Shown: positions 35,893-48,709 of the stretch, piece by piece
Numbering within the stretch: position 1 is the first letter of the stretch
Layout of the letters: every line of letters begins with the position of its first letter
Origin: Sipunculus nudus
Lineage: Eukaryota; Annelida; Sipuncula; Golfingiida; Sipunculidae
Assembly: GCA_026874595.1 (NCBI GenBank)
Contig: CM049316.1
Location: 33,857,339-33,921,338 of the forward strand
DNA: 64,000 bases
Reading direction: 5' to 3'
The notes under the pieces: generated by a model
Seen by the model: only the letters and a program-made list of their open reading frames with translations
What the model was told of the DNA's origin: nothing
Databases searched by the model: none
Program-made: the position numbers and the translations under genes

Positions 35893-36406
35893 TAATTAAA
35901 AGAGGCCCAATCACCTAAAAATCATATTGACTTTACACGAAGAATAGCTTCTTCTCTTTTAAAATAATTGGTACCTGCCAAAATTTTCCCCTGAAACCGT
36001 TGGCTTACTCCTGAACACGAGTGTTTAAAACAGTGGACCGGGCGCGATGACAGTTGTCAACATAAACACAGCGCATCGGATTTGGTGCACCGCCTTGGCC
36101 AAAACACATGCCAAATTGAGATGCCCTGACTAACTTGGCTTTAAAATGTATTACATGTTCTTGCTGGTTGAAACCTCTGATATCTGTGGCGAACGCACTA
36201 AATTAGACCACTGGCCACGCGGCCTTATAATTATAAAGAGACAGACGTGGACTGTGTTACAAACGCACAAAACCATAACAAGGTGTTAAATAGCTCAAAA
36301 GGAGGTACCGAGACCGTGTGCTGGGTTGGTTTTGCGTGGAAACTTTGTGTAAAGCAAACGTAATTGTAATAAGTATATTATTGCTCCTGATTATGTCCCT
36401 TTAAAA
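35893..36406. mobile_element. MITE family P, copy 1
   Basis: This shares its whole length with 62958-63479. Common blocks are CTTCTTC followed by CTTTAAAATAA, TACCTGCCAAAA, GAAACCGTT.GC.TACTCC, ACCGGGCGCGAT, AACATAAACACAG, GAGATGCCCTGACT followed by TTGGCT, CACGCGGCC, and ATATTGCTCCTGATTATGTC. The right end CTGATTATGTCCCTTTAA is an imperfect inverted repeat of the left-end block (clear in copy 2 as CTTAAAGGGGCCTAATCACC). It is non-coding, and the superfamily is unknown. Confidence 0.75.
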
Positions 36407-36669
36407 AAAAGGAATTATACAATAAGTCACAGAAGTGCAACTAATGTTTTATTTAGAACATTAAGAGTGCATTGTTTTTTTTTTATGGTGAGTTGATGTA
36501 TATAGAGTCATGAAGGAATATGGAATTAGAAAGAAAAAAAACTAGAAACGTGCATTCTGAGAAATGTAACCCCGCCATGTGGGGCTGTTGTGTGATGCTC
36601 CCAAAATCGTGTTTGCATTATTCCTAGTTCGATCCGTGCATAAGTGACTTTGTGAATATTTCTTTATGA

Positions 36670-36855
36670 CGCTCCTGAATACGGATCTTGTGCCAGATCC
36701 ACACCAAGATATATCAATTCTTCGTTAGCCCATGCCCGAAATGCCATGACAATTTTATGAGATTCTGTCCACAATTGCTTGAGATATGTGGTGAAAAACA
36801 CAAACACACACACGAACGGGGATGAACACATACCCTCCTAGCGCAGGCAATAAAG
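36670..36855 (+). mobile_element. 3' tail of an RTE-type non-LTR retrotransposon (or SINE using it)
   Basis: The sequence ATTCTGTCCACAATTGCTTG, then GAGATATG, an ACACAAACACACACAC tract, GAACGGGGATGAACACATAC and CCTCCTAGCGCAGGCAATAA matches the characteristic 3' end of animal RTE-clade LINEs as I know it (a query-like 'CCTCC...GGAGGTAATA' ending after a CA-rich tract). A B-box-like CTAGTTCGATCC at 36626-36637 raises the option of a SINE that uses an RTE tail. No reverse transcriptase frame is present. Confidence 0.6.
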
Positions 36856-37429
36856 AGAAAAAAAGCTCACTTTAATAGGTCTTACCGTCTTTGTGTACGT
36901 TGCTCCTTTGTAAACTGGACAGAGTGATCCATTAGCCACAGACACCGGGCACGATACCGGTCTGTTATTTCTCCACTGAGTGCAGGCAATCAGGGCTTAT
37001 TAAGAAAACGGATACCTTTCCAGCGGATAACACAAGTTAATTGTTCCTGGGGACCCCGGCGGCAGCTTTTACAGGACTGACCTGCGAGGCATTTTCTGGA
37101 AGGCGAATCATTAAAAACGATGCCTCCCTTCACCGTAGCCTCTAAACCCAAGAGTCCAATTTCTAGCTTACAAAGCATGTCTGAAAGTGTTCCATTAGCG
37201 AACGCAGTTTTGTGTCGGGGAAACATATTCAGCTAATTGGACGAAAAAGGAAGGCAGCCAATGTTGTAAGGAAGGGCTACTCCCTATGTCACATTCCGCC
37301 AGATACACGAGTTGGATTATCGTACCCTAGGCAAACCTTATTTCATCCCAGAAGCCTTGTCATAACGGTCTCCTACAGCTAAAATGTCTATTTTTATTTC
37401 TTTTCAAGATATTTGAGTATATTTGCATG

Positions 37430-37431
37430 TC

Positions 37432-37512
<81 letters not shown>
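37430..37512. repeat. compound microsatellite (C)n-(CT)n-(TA)n
   Basis: A run of C at about 37430-37442 passes into (CT)n and then into (TA)n to 37512. Confidence 0.97.
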
Positions 37513-37514
<2 letters not shown>

Positions 37515-38716
37515 CATATGAATCCCATTTCTCAACAGGAAAACAAAAGTCTAATTAACCACGACAAAATGAGCAAAATGGATTAAATGTTGCCTCAGGC
37601 TTTGCTAGGAAGGCGAAGTTATTTGAATTATTATTTTTAATTAACCAAAAAAGGCTATATTGCAAATTCTGTCGTTGGTATATGTTGTGTGCATGATTCC
37701 ATCGTACATGAATACACACTTGTAATGTGATACGTATTCGTGTGGTTTGGGATTGAAATTTAAGACGTTAAGCAAAAATTAAAGAACGTTTCGTGGTTTA
37801 TAACTCGCCATCAACGATTCAAAACAAATCTCCCTTTCTGGCAAAGGTTTGACCTTATACCTCATAATGGTATTATAAAACATCTTTATATAATAACAAT
37901 ATCTTGATCTCATGGTATCATATTTCATACACTTTAGCACGGTAGTTAAAAAAGCGAAAAATAGGCATCCATAGTGCTGAAATTGCATTTCTATTTTTGT
38001 AATCAAAGAGTGCAAAACTTAAGTGTCCTTCTGAAAGCTGAGTTGACTGCTGTAGTAACAAACGCTTATAGTATTTCTTTGATTTGTCACTGCTAAAATG
38101 TAAAGATATTACCATTTGACAGCGCAGATTTACATCATATTAAGTCTTGTAAATCCAGGAGCTTCCTTAAGTCAAGTATGCTTGTTTCCATATCTTAAGC
38201 TTTAGGTTTTACCGGTATGCAATATTAAGTTAAATTATTTTTTATCTAAACAATTTGTGTCCAATGTCATATATGCATTCCTTTTGTCCCGGTCACTAGG
38301 ACAAAAACAGGTTTTAATGGAATTAACTTCCAAGTCTTTAACCTTACACGTCCGCATTTATGACTTTTGCTGCCGTATGTATAGCATCTAGAATATTGAA
38401 ACTCCCATAAATTGGTTTTATAACCCCTAGGCGATGGCTAGGGTTCAGAGTTTGCCTTCCAAGAGGTGAATTATTCATTGAATCACTCCAGGCCTCCGAC
38501 AATATAGTATTACTGATTCATACTGTCAGATAAAACTGTACCAGGAAAACGCTGACCTTTACACAGAAACATGAGAAATGTTATTTACCATTTCAAGAAG
38601 TAATCGAAAAAATATCAACATAACGTGACAGGTGCAGTTCCATCTATTTATTAGACCAGGAGTTGCATTTATTCATCTCAATGTGAGTTATCAGCCCAAG
38701 ATACGTATGTAAAAAG

Positions 38717-38774
<58 letters not shown>

Positions 38775-40065
38775 CCTGCACCTGTGTCATGAAATATAGG
38801 AGAGTATAATCGCATCATTCAGCGACGACACGTCGCATAACCTAAATATGGGTCGACTATTTCGTCTCGTGGCCATATTTTGAGTTCAGTGGCATTTCAA
38901 CGCGATGCTTTACTCCCTTTGAAAGGAAGCGTTGTTTAGATTGTTTCGAGCATTGTGACATTAATACATTTGCACCATAGTATGCCTAGTCTTATCTAGA
39001 ACCCAAATATAACATATGTTCATCATGAGGTGTGTTTACCTCAGTTATTCCCTATCAAAGAAGATACGGGTCATACTGCTCAGAGTCAGTCATGACATAA
39101 GCAGTGAGAACGTATTCTTGTAGCAAAATGGCTTTTGTGTATTTAATAAAACTGCTGTTGCATTAAGGGCTATTCGCGTAATTTAACTTAGAGGGTTAGC
39201 GCATTACGTTATCATAATTGATCCTGTCAAAATAAAATGCGATATCAAATTTTTTATTGGGTTTCTCCCTTTTAAGGATAAGGATCGTATGGGGATTACA
39301 ATAACGTATATGTGCAAATGTGGGTGCCATAAGAAACATGTAACCTTTCAGCCAATAGTACGAATAGTCAGGTACGAAGGCGCAATGTATCAAGGTGGTA
39401 TTTGTTCTGTTATACATTTTTGTACTTCTCCAGATCTCCTGTTATAATAAGTAAGAATTATGATGCTATCAATTGCCAAACTGACCTTCACGGCTCTATG
39501 TGTTTATTTTCATTATATTGAAATCAACATTCTTTTACTAGATTTCACACAAAAGAAATATAAAACAATCTGCTGTGTAACTTCAACATCTGAAATTGAT
39601 TGGAATTAAGGAGAATTCATAAATTGATTATTAAAAATGTTATTCACAAAAACCACAAATATAAACATTTGATGCCTCAAAATTTTCCACGTAGATGATG
39701 AACTAATTCATGCAAAAATAATGTGCATATTCTGGCCTAGAACAGCTCACAGTCAGCAGGTAGGCGTGGACCAGAAAGCAATATCTGCGTTAACGTACGT
39801 GCTAAATATTGTCTTTCCTTACCTCGTTCAAAATAGGTTTCTCTGAGTAATTGGATCCCTTTTCTACAGAGTTAATTAAAAAAGTTCTTTTTACATTTCT
39901 CATTATTCGTCGCTATAAGTGAAGGTATTCTATTTGTTTCCTTGGTTGATTGCTTGGTTTCTTGGCTGAAAGGTTGGTTTGTCTGTAGATCCAAAAGGTT
40001 TGTGGAAGATTCGATTAACGCCCAAGGAATATTCCGTCAAAGTTTCTGTGGATCACCATATTATA
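37513..40065. other. unassigned AT-rich DNA with a microsatellite
   Basis: No gene is supported. It includes the (TA)n tract at 38720-38772 and a small hairpin at 38282-38306 (TTTTGTCC...GGACAAAA). Confidence 0.45.
38720..38772. repeat. (TA)n microsatellite
   Basis: This is an uninterrupted TA tract of about 53 bp. Confidence 0.97.
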
Positions 40066-40479
40066 TTTTAAGGTATCATTATTTTCTAAAACCCCTACAA
40101 TATCTCAAAAATAAGTTTCAACAAATTTTTGAATGCAATTTAAAATTTCAATTTTAGGAAATTTCAGTTATCAGTTAGAAACATGGTAGAAGAAAAATAA
40201 ATATACGTTTTTTGAGTTATTGTCATGTAGATTAATATAAGTCAATTAAAAAGCGGCTTTTTGTAACAGGGGGCTAAAATAGTGTACCTCTTAATTTTTT
40301 TTAAAATGTTACAAAATCATGTGAAAATGAACGAAAAGTTAGAAAAAAAGTGTATACTATCAGAAAGATCAGGATACAAGGTTTGAAATAATGTACACTT
40401 TATGGGGTCTCATATGAATTTAAATCAATTTTGAATTGAATTTAGATAAAGGGGATTCAAACAATAATGATACCTAAAA
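40066..40479. mobile_element. MITE-like element, 414 bp
   Basis: The left end TTTTAAGGTATCATTATTTT followed by CTAAAACCCCT is mirrored at the right by the reverse complement TTTTAGGTATCATTATTGTT followed by TGAATCCCCT, inverted repeats of about 30 bp with a few mismatches. The interior is AT-rich and non-coding, with a loose internal repeat (AATAGTGTAC and AATAATGTAC). No target-site duplication is clear. Confidence 0.6.
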
Positions 40480-40956
40480 CCCAAAGGGTTGTATACTATT
40501 ATGAAATAAGGGGATATCTTTGTCACGGTTGAATCAAAGGTATTAGGGCCGTGTTTGTTCAGCAGCTCGTCTGTGAGCCGTGTTAGTGATCCGTGAAACC
40601 GTGTAGAAAACATTGAACTTTGATTACGATTGGCGGAGGTTCCCTTGTAGGTCCTTAGTGCTCTTAATTAATGATGTTATTCACATTAAAATGTTAATGA
40701 TGCGTACCTACGAGCGTTATTCCCTTAAGGACCGGTCTTGTTTCTGGCATTATGACGTCACTTGGCTTGTGATTTATTTTTAAATCTCCCTGTAGGAGGC
40801 TACTCTTCATAGTGGTTACACCACACCAGTTGATTTATTATCTTGGGTGTTTTAGAAGAGATAACTCAAAGCAACCCTCATATGACAGCCACACCACAGG
40901 CTTATATCTGTATTCATATCTGAGTAAAAGTAAGTCTGTGTGTGGAACTACTTAGA

Positions 40957-41202
40957 CCCCCCCCCCCCCCCCCCACCAAGTACAAAACCATAGATTTTAT
41001 TTTTTTTTTTATTTTATTTTGTTTGTGCTAGATCTCAAATATGGCAGATTTTTAAAACCTGTAATTTTGACACAACATCAGTCCCAGGTCACATATTCCC
41101 ATCTGTTATTTATTTTTTAGCTTGACCTTTTTCCCAAGGTCGTACACAGCCAAGCCGATCCCCTATTATCGCTCACTTGCCCGGGGGGGGGGGGGGGGGG
41201 GG
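40957..41202. repeat. poly-C and poly-G tracts in inverted orientation
   Basis: C(18) at 40957-40974 is followed 208 bp later by G(20) at 41183-41202. The intervening DNA is AT-rich. The flanks of the two tracts do not match each other, so this is not an obvious transposon. The tracts could pair or form G-rich structures. Confidence 0.9.
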
Positions 41203-42349
41203 CTGGTTATAATTGACCTATCCAATATGACAACTTTTGTCCAGTCCCAAGGGTGGTCTTATTACACAGGTTTCACGGTATATGTAATGCAAAGTGTTAC
41301 TAAGTCAATGATGTTCCCTAAGCATGACATGGTTGACTGTGTTATTCTAAAGTATTACAAAATGGATAGTTAATTTCAGCTTCTTTTGTGATTTGTATTC
41401 TGATAACGTTCTGATAGAGAAATAGATGTCTTCTGCAAGTTTAAGATTTTCCTATTGAAACATCAAAGATCTCTGTCTATAAAAGCAGTAATTCTCCTAC
41501 AACCTATTCATCTTTTGTAAAAATATTTGTTTTTCTCTGTCAATAATTGCCCCCTGGATAATAATAATAAAGAAATGCTGTAATAACATCTGATACAACA
41601 GAGTTGACTTAAAATGTGTTGGGCGTTAATAGATATCTACAGGGAAATTAAGAGAGCTATTAGATTCTAAATTTAGACTTTGAATTAATTGACAAAACAT
41701 TATCTGCTTGAAGGCGATGATAACACGTGGGAATAATTCATTACACTGCAAGAAAACCTAATGGCTCTGGTAAATATTACAAAGTTTTAACTATTAATAA
41801 TATGCTGAGCGGTCCTATTGTTCTCTTCAAATGACTGATTTTCTATATCGTTGATTAAAAGTAGAACTCATCTAGCAGTGAATGATTAATGAATCCTGAT
41901 ATAATTTGAGGATTTGAACGTGCTAAAAAAAGCGTTATTCCACTCTAAACGTTGATGATACACCTCCTCTTGCCACCATGCTCATGAGGACTGGGATATA
42001 AAATATATATCTATAACTTTTTATAAGTTCAACCCAGACCTAATCCGGCACGAAAACAGCGGAACTATGTTGGTCGTGATCATTACAGTCAAGTTAATTA
42101 ACAGGTAACAAGATAGTTCTCCTTTACTTGCCTAACAACATATATATATATAAAAAAGACCAAGAAATGAAAAAAAATTCTTTTAGAGAAATAAAATTTT
42201 AAAAATGTTAAAAAGATGTTCTAAAATATTATTTTCCTAGATGATATTCATGCTTGCGTATTAACATATATATAGAATAAAACTGATCGTCTAAAGATGT
42301 TTTATGCTTTGTCGAGCAGCTACAGTTTGCTGTAGTCAAGACTTCAGCC

Positions 42350-42600
42350 CTTTTCGCTCCTTAAGCATAATTTTTTAGAATTTTATAATGTTGATGGAGC
42401 CGATGTAGACGTAATGCCACACAAGCCAAGCAGGGAGCCGCAAGAAAATGCCACCATTTTACCCATAACGGTGACCTAAGGAAAGCCACAGCATCCAAAG
42501 CCACATAGGCCAGGCAGGATACAAACCGACACCGATAAAAGCAACAGGAAACTTGCCAATCCAGAGTGCAGGACTCGATCTCAAAGGTTAAAGAGCGGTC
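42350..42600 (-). mobile_element. possible SINE fragment, minus strand
   Basis: On the minus strand, a B-box-like GAGATCGAGTCCTGC lies at 42568-42582. It is followed by GC-richer DNA with GGTTTGTATCCTGCCTGGCC and GGCTCCCTGCTTGGC. The composition differs from the AT-rich flanks. The A box is not clear and there is no target-site duplication. Confidence 0.25.
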
Positions 42601-42671
42601 ATTCTTTTCTTCATAAGCATATAGAATAAAAGAAACGTATCAGATTTCGATATTTGACTTGAATCGCTGTC

Positions 42672-42673
<2 letters not shown>

Positions 42674-42741
<68 letters not shown>
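42674..42741. repeat. (TA)n microsatellite
   Basis: This is a TA tract of about 68 bp. The overlapping minus-strand open frame is an artefact of the tract. Confidence 0.97.
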
Positions 42742-42744
<3 letters not shown>

Positions 42745-44428
42745 GGCCGAGAAACAGGTAACTCGACTCTACATGGCTGATTTTACAAAAGATTAACTGC
42801 CACTGATACAGACTTTTGTTCTTCAATGACATCGTGATTAATTCTTTGTAACAGACTGGAGTGTACCTTTGTCACACAAGGCTAGAAATATAGCTTACCC
42901 ACAGAACATAGTGAAAGTTTCACAACAATCACTCCGGCAACAATACCAGCTGCTAAACAGCAATGTGACGTAAATAATTCAGTTCAAGCTCTCATTCTCT
43001 GTTACAGAACTGGTGGCATTTAACGGTCATAAACACAAGAGCAAAAACTGTGTTATGATATTTTATGAATATTTAAACCTAGAGTCTAGAGTTTGGGTAA
43101 TTCAAGTAACAAAACATGTTAACATAAAATATTTTGGGAAACACAGAAATAAGTTGCTCTGCGGATTCAAGACTACAAAGGGAGCTTGGGGTGTTATTTT
43201 TTAAATATTTACAAGTTAAGTCATAATACAGAGGCACCCTCTATTAAGAACACCAGGGGGACTTAGTCGTGATTCGAGAGCGGTCGCACTTGTGAAACTC
43301 TAACCTTGAACAAATTAAAATGCTTCAAGCTCCGGAGGTTTAACAAGAAAACTACCAAATAATTATGGCAGAATGCATGTATTTCAAATTAACATAAATT
43401 GGTAATAAAATTCATTCATTCTGTTCATTAGGTACAGATTATCCCTAAATATTAACTGCACAGATGAAATAGCTAAAAGACCTTTTCCACCATGGTAGCG
43501 ACATCTGTTGGCGAAAATTGACACAAACAGTTCGAGTCCGTGATATCAGGGAGAGAAAAATTACCACATCCCAAATGATGAAAATAAAATAATTATGCCT
43601 TATCATTTAACGTGGAGCTCCTTCTGTTTCAGTGGCATGTATCTGCTCTCATTGAAAAAAAAAACCGCGATGCTGGGTCAAAGGACCCGGACTCAGCAGC
43701 CGACCGTTACGTGCAGTGCGCATGCTCGTGGGAAGGGTATATTTTACCTTTCATAGCGCAAACTGACTGGGTGTTTGGCAACTTTACAAACCTGAAGAAT
43801 CTTTCCATTTCTCACAGCGTGTGAGTGGAAGGTCACATGTAAGGTCTTGTGCTGTGTTCAGAGTGTACCATGCAGTTTGCTGTTATTTCATGCTTGCACA
43901 TGCATGTCTAGCTGACATGTCTCTCTAAATACGGGATATCGTTAATGCAGCTTCTCGTGTAGATGGAGAAGAAAAAAAGACTTGCTTGCGCAGCCGGAAG
44001 CCCGTTTATGCAGGCAAGCATGATTCAACCGGGCACTCATTAGCAAGGGCGAAACTGACAATCCCGATTTTGTTAGGTTATATACCTTATGGATTCTATT
44101 TAATTAATATGATCACTAAACATACGAGGTTACAATTATTTCGAACCAGAATTTACGATACATTGCAAAATGTAAGGTCTATCAATGACTGATAGACCCT
44201 GTGTATGTTTCCTGTATAAATATCATCTAAAAAGGCAGTTGATTTAAGATCTCATTCTAATGCAAATTGTGCCGAATGCAGCAATTTCTCCTGTCTTTCA
44301 TGTTTCTGTTATATGTTTTAACACAGCATAATAAATGTGATAAATAAAAAGTATCATGATGATCGGCAATTAAAACACTATTTCCAGTGCACACACAGCT
44401 GTGTTGAATGAATGGGTTGGTCAGGCTG

Positions 44429-44444
44429 GACGCTAGGGGGCGCT
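44429..44444 (+). promoter_or_regulatory. CTCF-like core motif
   Basis: The sequence GACGCTAGGGGGCGCTA matches the bilaterian CTCF core (CCASYAGRKGGCRSY) at 13 of 15 positions. It stands out as a GC-rich island in AT-rich DNA. Binding is inferred from the motif only. Confidence 0.3.
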
Positions 44445-45857
44445 AGTTGTTTGCCTGCAGTTTTTCAAGCAGGCATTCATTTACTGACTCCACAGACGAG
44501 ACTATCGGTATTAGCGATATCCCGTATTTTATTACAATACTATGCGACCGCTTTGCGATTCTTCATCAGCACTGCATGGCACTGCATGGGGTTAGGAAAT
44601 GTGACCGTTCTTCTGCAGTTCCCATTTTTCATTGAGAGCACTTAACAATATTTACCAAGTAAAAGGGTCGCGATTGTGTGTTTGGTCGCAAATATGAGGT
44701 GGCCGCAGGGTGGGGTTCAACTCTGTATAGAATATTGCTGGCTTGAATTATACAGAATAAAGATGAATACACTGTACACAATGGATGACACAAAATTTAT
44801 TCAGTTTCCTACATAAAAAAGATTGTTTCGGTCAGAATTGGTTTTCGTGCACGAGTTCGCCGCTGCTTGCGATGTATTGCTCAGTTTTGGTTGCCATATG
44901 TCAGAATACATTTCTAGCAACCTATCTGTTATAACAGTTATACAGATTAAACGTCACTTCACATATAGCTTTCGCTTCATCATCCTTGCAGGGCGGAGTC
45001 TTATAATTCCTTTACCACCGACTTTGCCTATAAGAATTGACTCCTCAATTGCCTTTTTTAGGGACTAGCGAATTGTGGAGTCTAAAGATTGCCTGTACAG
45101 TCACTGATGATTATAACACTCTGTACACAACTGTGCGATTGAACATATTTCAATTGGTTAATGTTCAGTACATTATATATATGGAATATTATGCAATTGA
45201 AAAAATTGCTATAAAATTCACGGCACTGTTTTGCACCTAGAAAGTGAAAATATGCAGACATGATGCATTATACATGATTTCCGCCAGATATCTGATGGCT
45301 ACCGGGTTGTATATGGTTCATTTCTCTCTGGACAAATCAATCATTTATTGATGTTCAGAGCTTCATGATTAGTTGGAGTGAACAGCTAATTGGGTAGCTG
45401 AGATAACGGGTCTTTCAACATACAATGTAATGTGAACATTGGTAAGTTAAACTCAAGGAACTATTTTATTTGATTTCTTTACTAAGAGTAACAGATCATT
45501 TGGTGCTATAATCCCAATTTAACTCTTTTTAGGGCAGGCGACTCCTCAGACTTATATAAAAATAACTGTTACGTCGCCGTCGGCAGCTACCATCAATGGA
45601 GCTTAAAAGCATCTTCACCTAACATTCATTTATTCTGTACTCTTGTTCTTTAAAGCAGAGCTGATCCATCAAAGAGGAGACACCTTAATATTCATAAAAT
45701 GTAAACAAATATTTAAAAGGCAGAACGTCATAAAAGTGTTGCTTCCGTCAATGGTTCATTCTGTCACCTTCAGTCTCTGTCACGATTAGTTCTCATGTCT
45801 TCATACCGCAAGAGGGTTAATGTGTGAACACTGAACCCTAGTCATGCTCATTACTTC

Positions 45858-45876
45858 GAGGGGCGGTTCCAGAATT
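45858..45876 (+). mobile_element. isolated hAT-type terminal motif
   Basis: GAGGGGCGGTTCCAGAATT resembles the common animal hAT end CAGGGGCGGATCCAGAATT. A matching opposite end was not found nearby, so this is at most one end of a decayed element. Confidence 0.3.
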
Positions 45877-47469
45877 TTTTGATGGGAGGGATTTACTCCG
45901 AGGAAGTGATGATGTAAAATGATCCACAACTGTAAGGAGAGGGGGTTTCCGTGGAAAGGTCTTATGATCGAACCTAAGTTTAAATTAATTTTCTATCACT
46001 TTAATTTCACTATTGCTAGTTTAACCAACCCTCATATATCATCCCTGAACGTTATTGTCAATTAGGAATTTTTTTTTCATTCTGCCAATTAGAGTGTTAC
46101 GGCTAAAACCTTAACTATGTATCCGCTCTTACGAAAGTCTTACCCGATGTATATGAAGAGTACTTTCGAGTAGGATATAGACCAATAAGAAGTAAAATTT
46201 TTAAGTAAAAGTTAACAAATTTCTTGGATAATTTTAGTATTATGTCAAAGAAGAATATCATCGGTAAAATTATTTTATATTTTTACCGTGTCTGTGGACA
46301 TCACTTAGCGCTAATTATTCAGATTATGTACGCAACCAAAATAGCTCAACCTAACAATTACAGAGACTACATTCTTGAAGTTATTCATCGAGTAAGGACT
46401 CTTTATTTTAAATCCCATGAATAATTGCGTAACATGAGCTCAAAATTATAAAAAAGAAATATGTAGACACACGCAAAAGCCAAAGATTATTGGTTATTTT
46501 CTTGTCATTACCGACCACAATAATACAGGTCACGTCCCCTGTTGTATATTATTATCTTTATTTTTTTCTGTTACGTTTATTACACTGGACCTTGAGAGAC
46601 TGCGATGTGCTTTATTTCCTGGCAGATTAGATTTTCTTTTCAGAACGCAAAGACCATCAATCTGGGAAAGTGTCCGACCTCTGTCCATCGGGAATTTATT
46701 CATCTTATAAGGGGCCGCTAGAAGATAGGATAGACATTTATTAGAGAGACCATCCCGGCAAGTTCTTTGTTAACACATAACAGTCCATATATTGGGATTG
46801 AGGGGTACGTGTCTGGAATAACGTTTTCTATTTGGTGTGATCTACATGGTACAATAGTAAAAAGCCAGGACTGGACCTTGTTAATTTTTATACATCAAGA
46901 TGAAGTTCTATACAATGGCTTCAAAATGTTTGATTCATGGTCTGTGTGTATACAATTTCAATATATACCAAATAAAAATAAATATATTTATAACAGAAAA
47001 ATATGGATTAGACCGATCATTAATTTGTAGTTGTTCAGGTATTTTGTGTTTGGACCTCAAGTCCGACATAGTTGATTTAACATAATCTGCGTGTGATGAA
47101 CTAAAATCCTCAAATGTGTCTGTTCCTCATGAAAAAAATAAATTATCATAATAATTGAATTGTTAGATAGAAGAATTAAAATTCATTTTTTAACATGAGC
47201 ACTGGTGTTCTTTGTCCTAAATATTAATGAAAAGAAATAAAATATTAGAATATTAAAACAGTATATTGTGTGACTGAGCAATGTTTCACAGGCACCTTTC
47301 TTCTATAAATAAATAGGACTGGGAGAGTTTTTATACCGTTTAATTACATAGTTTTCGAAAAAAAATCATTTAGTAATAACATAATTATTTTGCTACACTA
47401 GAAACAGAACAACATAACTAATGGATATTTTATCGTATATTTTAGTATTTTATTTTCGTGAAAGAAATC

Positions 47470-47595
47470 ACAAGTGAATTGAGCTCAAAATGTATGAACC
47501 TCTACTGAAATTAAAATAAATATTTTGATGGGGAGGAATTGTCAAAATTGATACTCGTGGTGCTTTGGAAACCAACCCATTTTTGGTCTTACATT
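47470..47595. mobile_element. MITE family M, 3' fragment
   Basis: It matches the right part of 29455-29760: GAGCTCAAAAT, TGAAATTAAAATAAA..TTTT followed by GATG.GG, then CTCGTGGTGCTTTGGAAACC and AACCCATTTT versus CGCATGGTGCCTGAGAACCC and AACCTTCTTT. The left part is missing. Confidence 0.5.
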
Positions 47596-48431
47596 TGTTT
47601 TCTGATGAACAGTACAGTTTTAATGACCATATGAGGGTTATGGGCAATTCGATGTTAAGCAGAGCCAATAGTGTTTGCTATAATTTAAACGGTTTAGCTT
47701 AACTGTTTTAAAGTGCATTTTTAAAAAGTTCAGCACACTCGAATTTGGTTTAATCAACCATTGACCCTACATCAATGACGCCGGAAACATTATGTAAACA
47801 TGTTTTTATTTACTTTAGGTTGAATTTATGGTTAAACTTAAAACATTTGTTTCGCCAATAAATTGAATAACGAAATAAAATTCAGCGCTAGGACCATGTT
47901 TTCTATTGCCAAATTCTTGAGAAAAATGTATTTGTTTTGTGTGGCCGAAGGACGCATATGCTAATAGGTGTTTGTTTTGTCACTGCACCGTAATTTCGAC
48001 TGTTGCCAGAGGACATTGTCCATATTGCTTTTACAGTGAGCCGTAATGGTCCAGACGATTGGATTGCCTGACGGGCGGCTGTATCCACCGCCAGCACTGT
48101 CGTCGTTCTGCATGCAGTGATGGGGGAGGTCATGACAGTTCCGACCAGTTTTCACACGACACGGCCCCGAGGAAATAGGGGACTAACGAGGATGAATAGG
48201 TCTACATGTACTATGACCAAATGTTTCACTCCGGGATTAACGGTTGAGATTTGCTGACCGATATCATCTTGGTTCTTGCGGTGGTACCTTTCCTTTGCTG
48301 GAGTGACTGTACCTCTTACACTTGGGAAGTGGAAAGATTTTTTTTTATTTCGGAGTAAAACACATTTTGTTACATTTTAAAACATGTTTCATGCCAGTGA
48401 GACTTTAAAAACAAAACTGGTTTCACGTCTA

Positions 48432-48705
48432 AGGCAAAAAAAAAAAACTCTTGTGCAGAAGAAACCTCTTTTGCAGAAATTCGTTCGGGAGGGCGAATTT
48501 TTACTTATGTATTTTACATTTGTGATAAATATTTCATGTGAACAGGGGACAAAATAAACAGATGAAGCTTATCAAAATAGAACGAATGTCAGACATGCAG
48601 GCTAAAGCTCAAATCGGTAAAAGTTTAAAATAAATTAATATAAAATAAAATGAATATAATTGATGTAGGGTTAAATTTGGTAGCGGATGGTTAAACTACC
48701 CTTTT
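48432..48705. mobile_element. MITE family M, copy 3 (diverged)
   Basis: It shares CAGAAATTCG..CGGGAGGGCGAA, ATTTCATGTGAACAGGGGAC, AGCTCAAATCGGTAAAA and the following A-rich block with the copies at 22.6 and 29.5 kb. The terminal repeats are degraded. Confidence 0.5.
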
Positions 48706-48709
48706 ACCA

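Larger units (their letters stand above)
40480..42670. other. unassigned AT-rich DNA with homopolymers
   Basis: Apart from the C/G tracts and a possible minus-strand SINE fragment near 42350-42600, nothing is recognised. Confidence 0.4.
42745..47460. other. unassigned AT-rich DNA with few landmarks
   Basis: No gene is supported. Landmarks are a perfect hairpin at 44176-44198 (GGTCTATCA and TGATAGACC around a 5-nt loop), a CTCF-like site near 44430, and a hAT-type terminal motif at 45858. Open frames at 43612-43824, 44412-44645 and 46767-47030 are not recognised. Confidence 0.4.

Noticed and set aside
42611-42832. 73-codon minus-strand open frame with Tyr-Ile repeats
   Set aside because: It is created by the (TA)n tract at 42674-42741.
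47903-48155. Two overlapping minus-strand frames considered as a transposase remnant
   Set aside because: Neither translation contains a recognisable transposase helix-turn-helix or catalytic motif.
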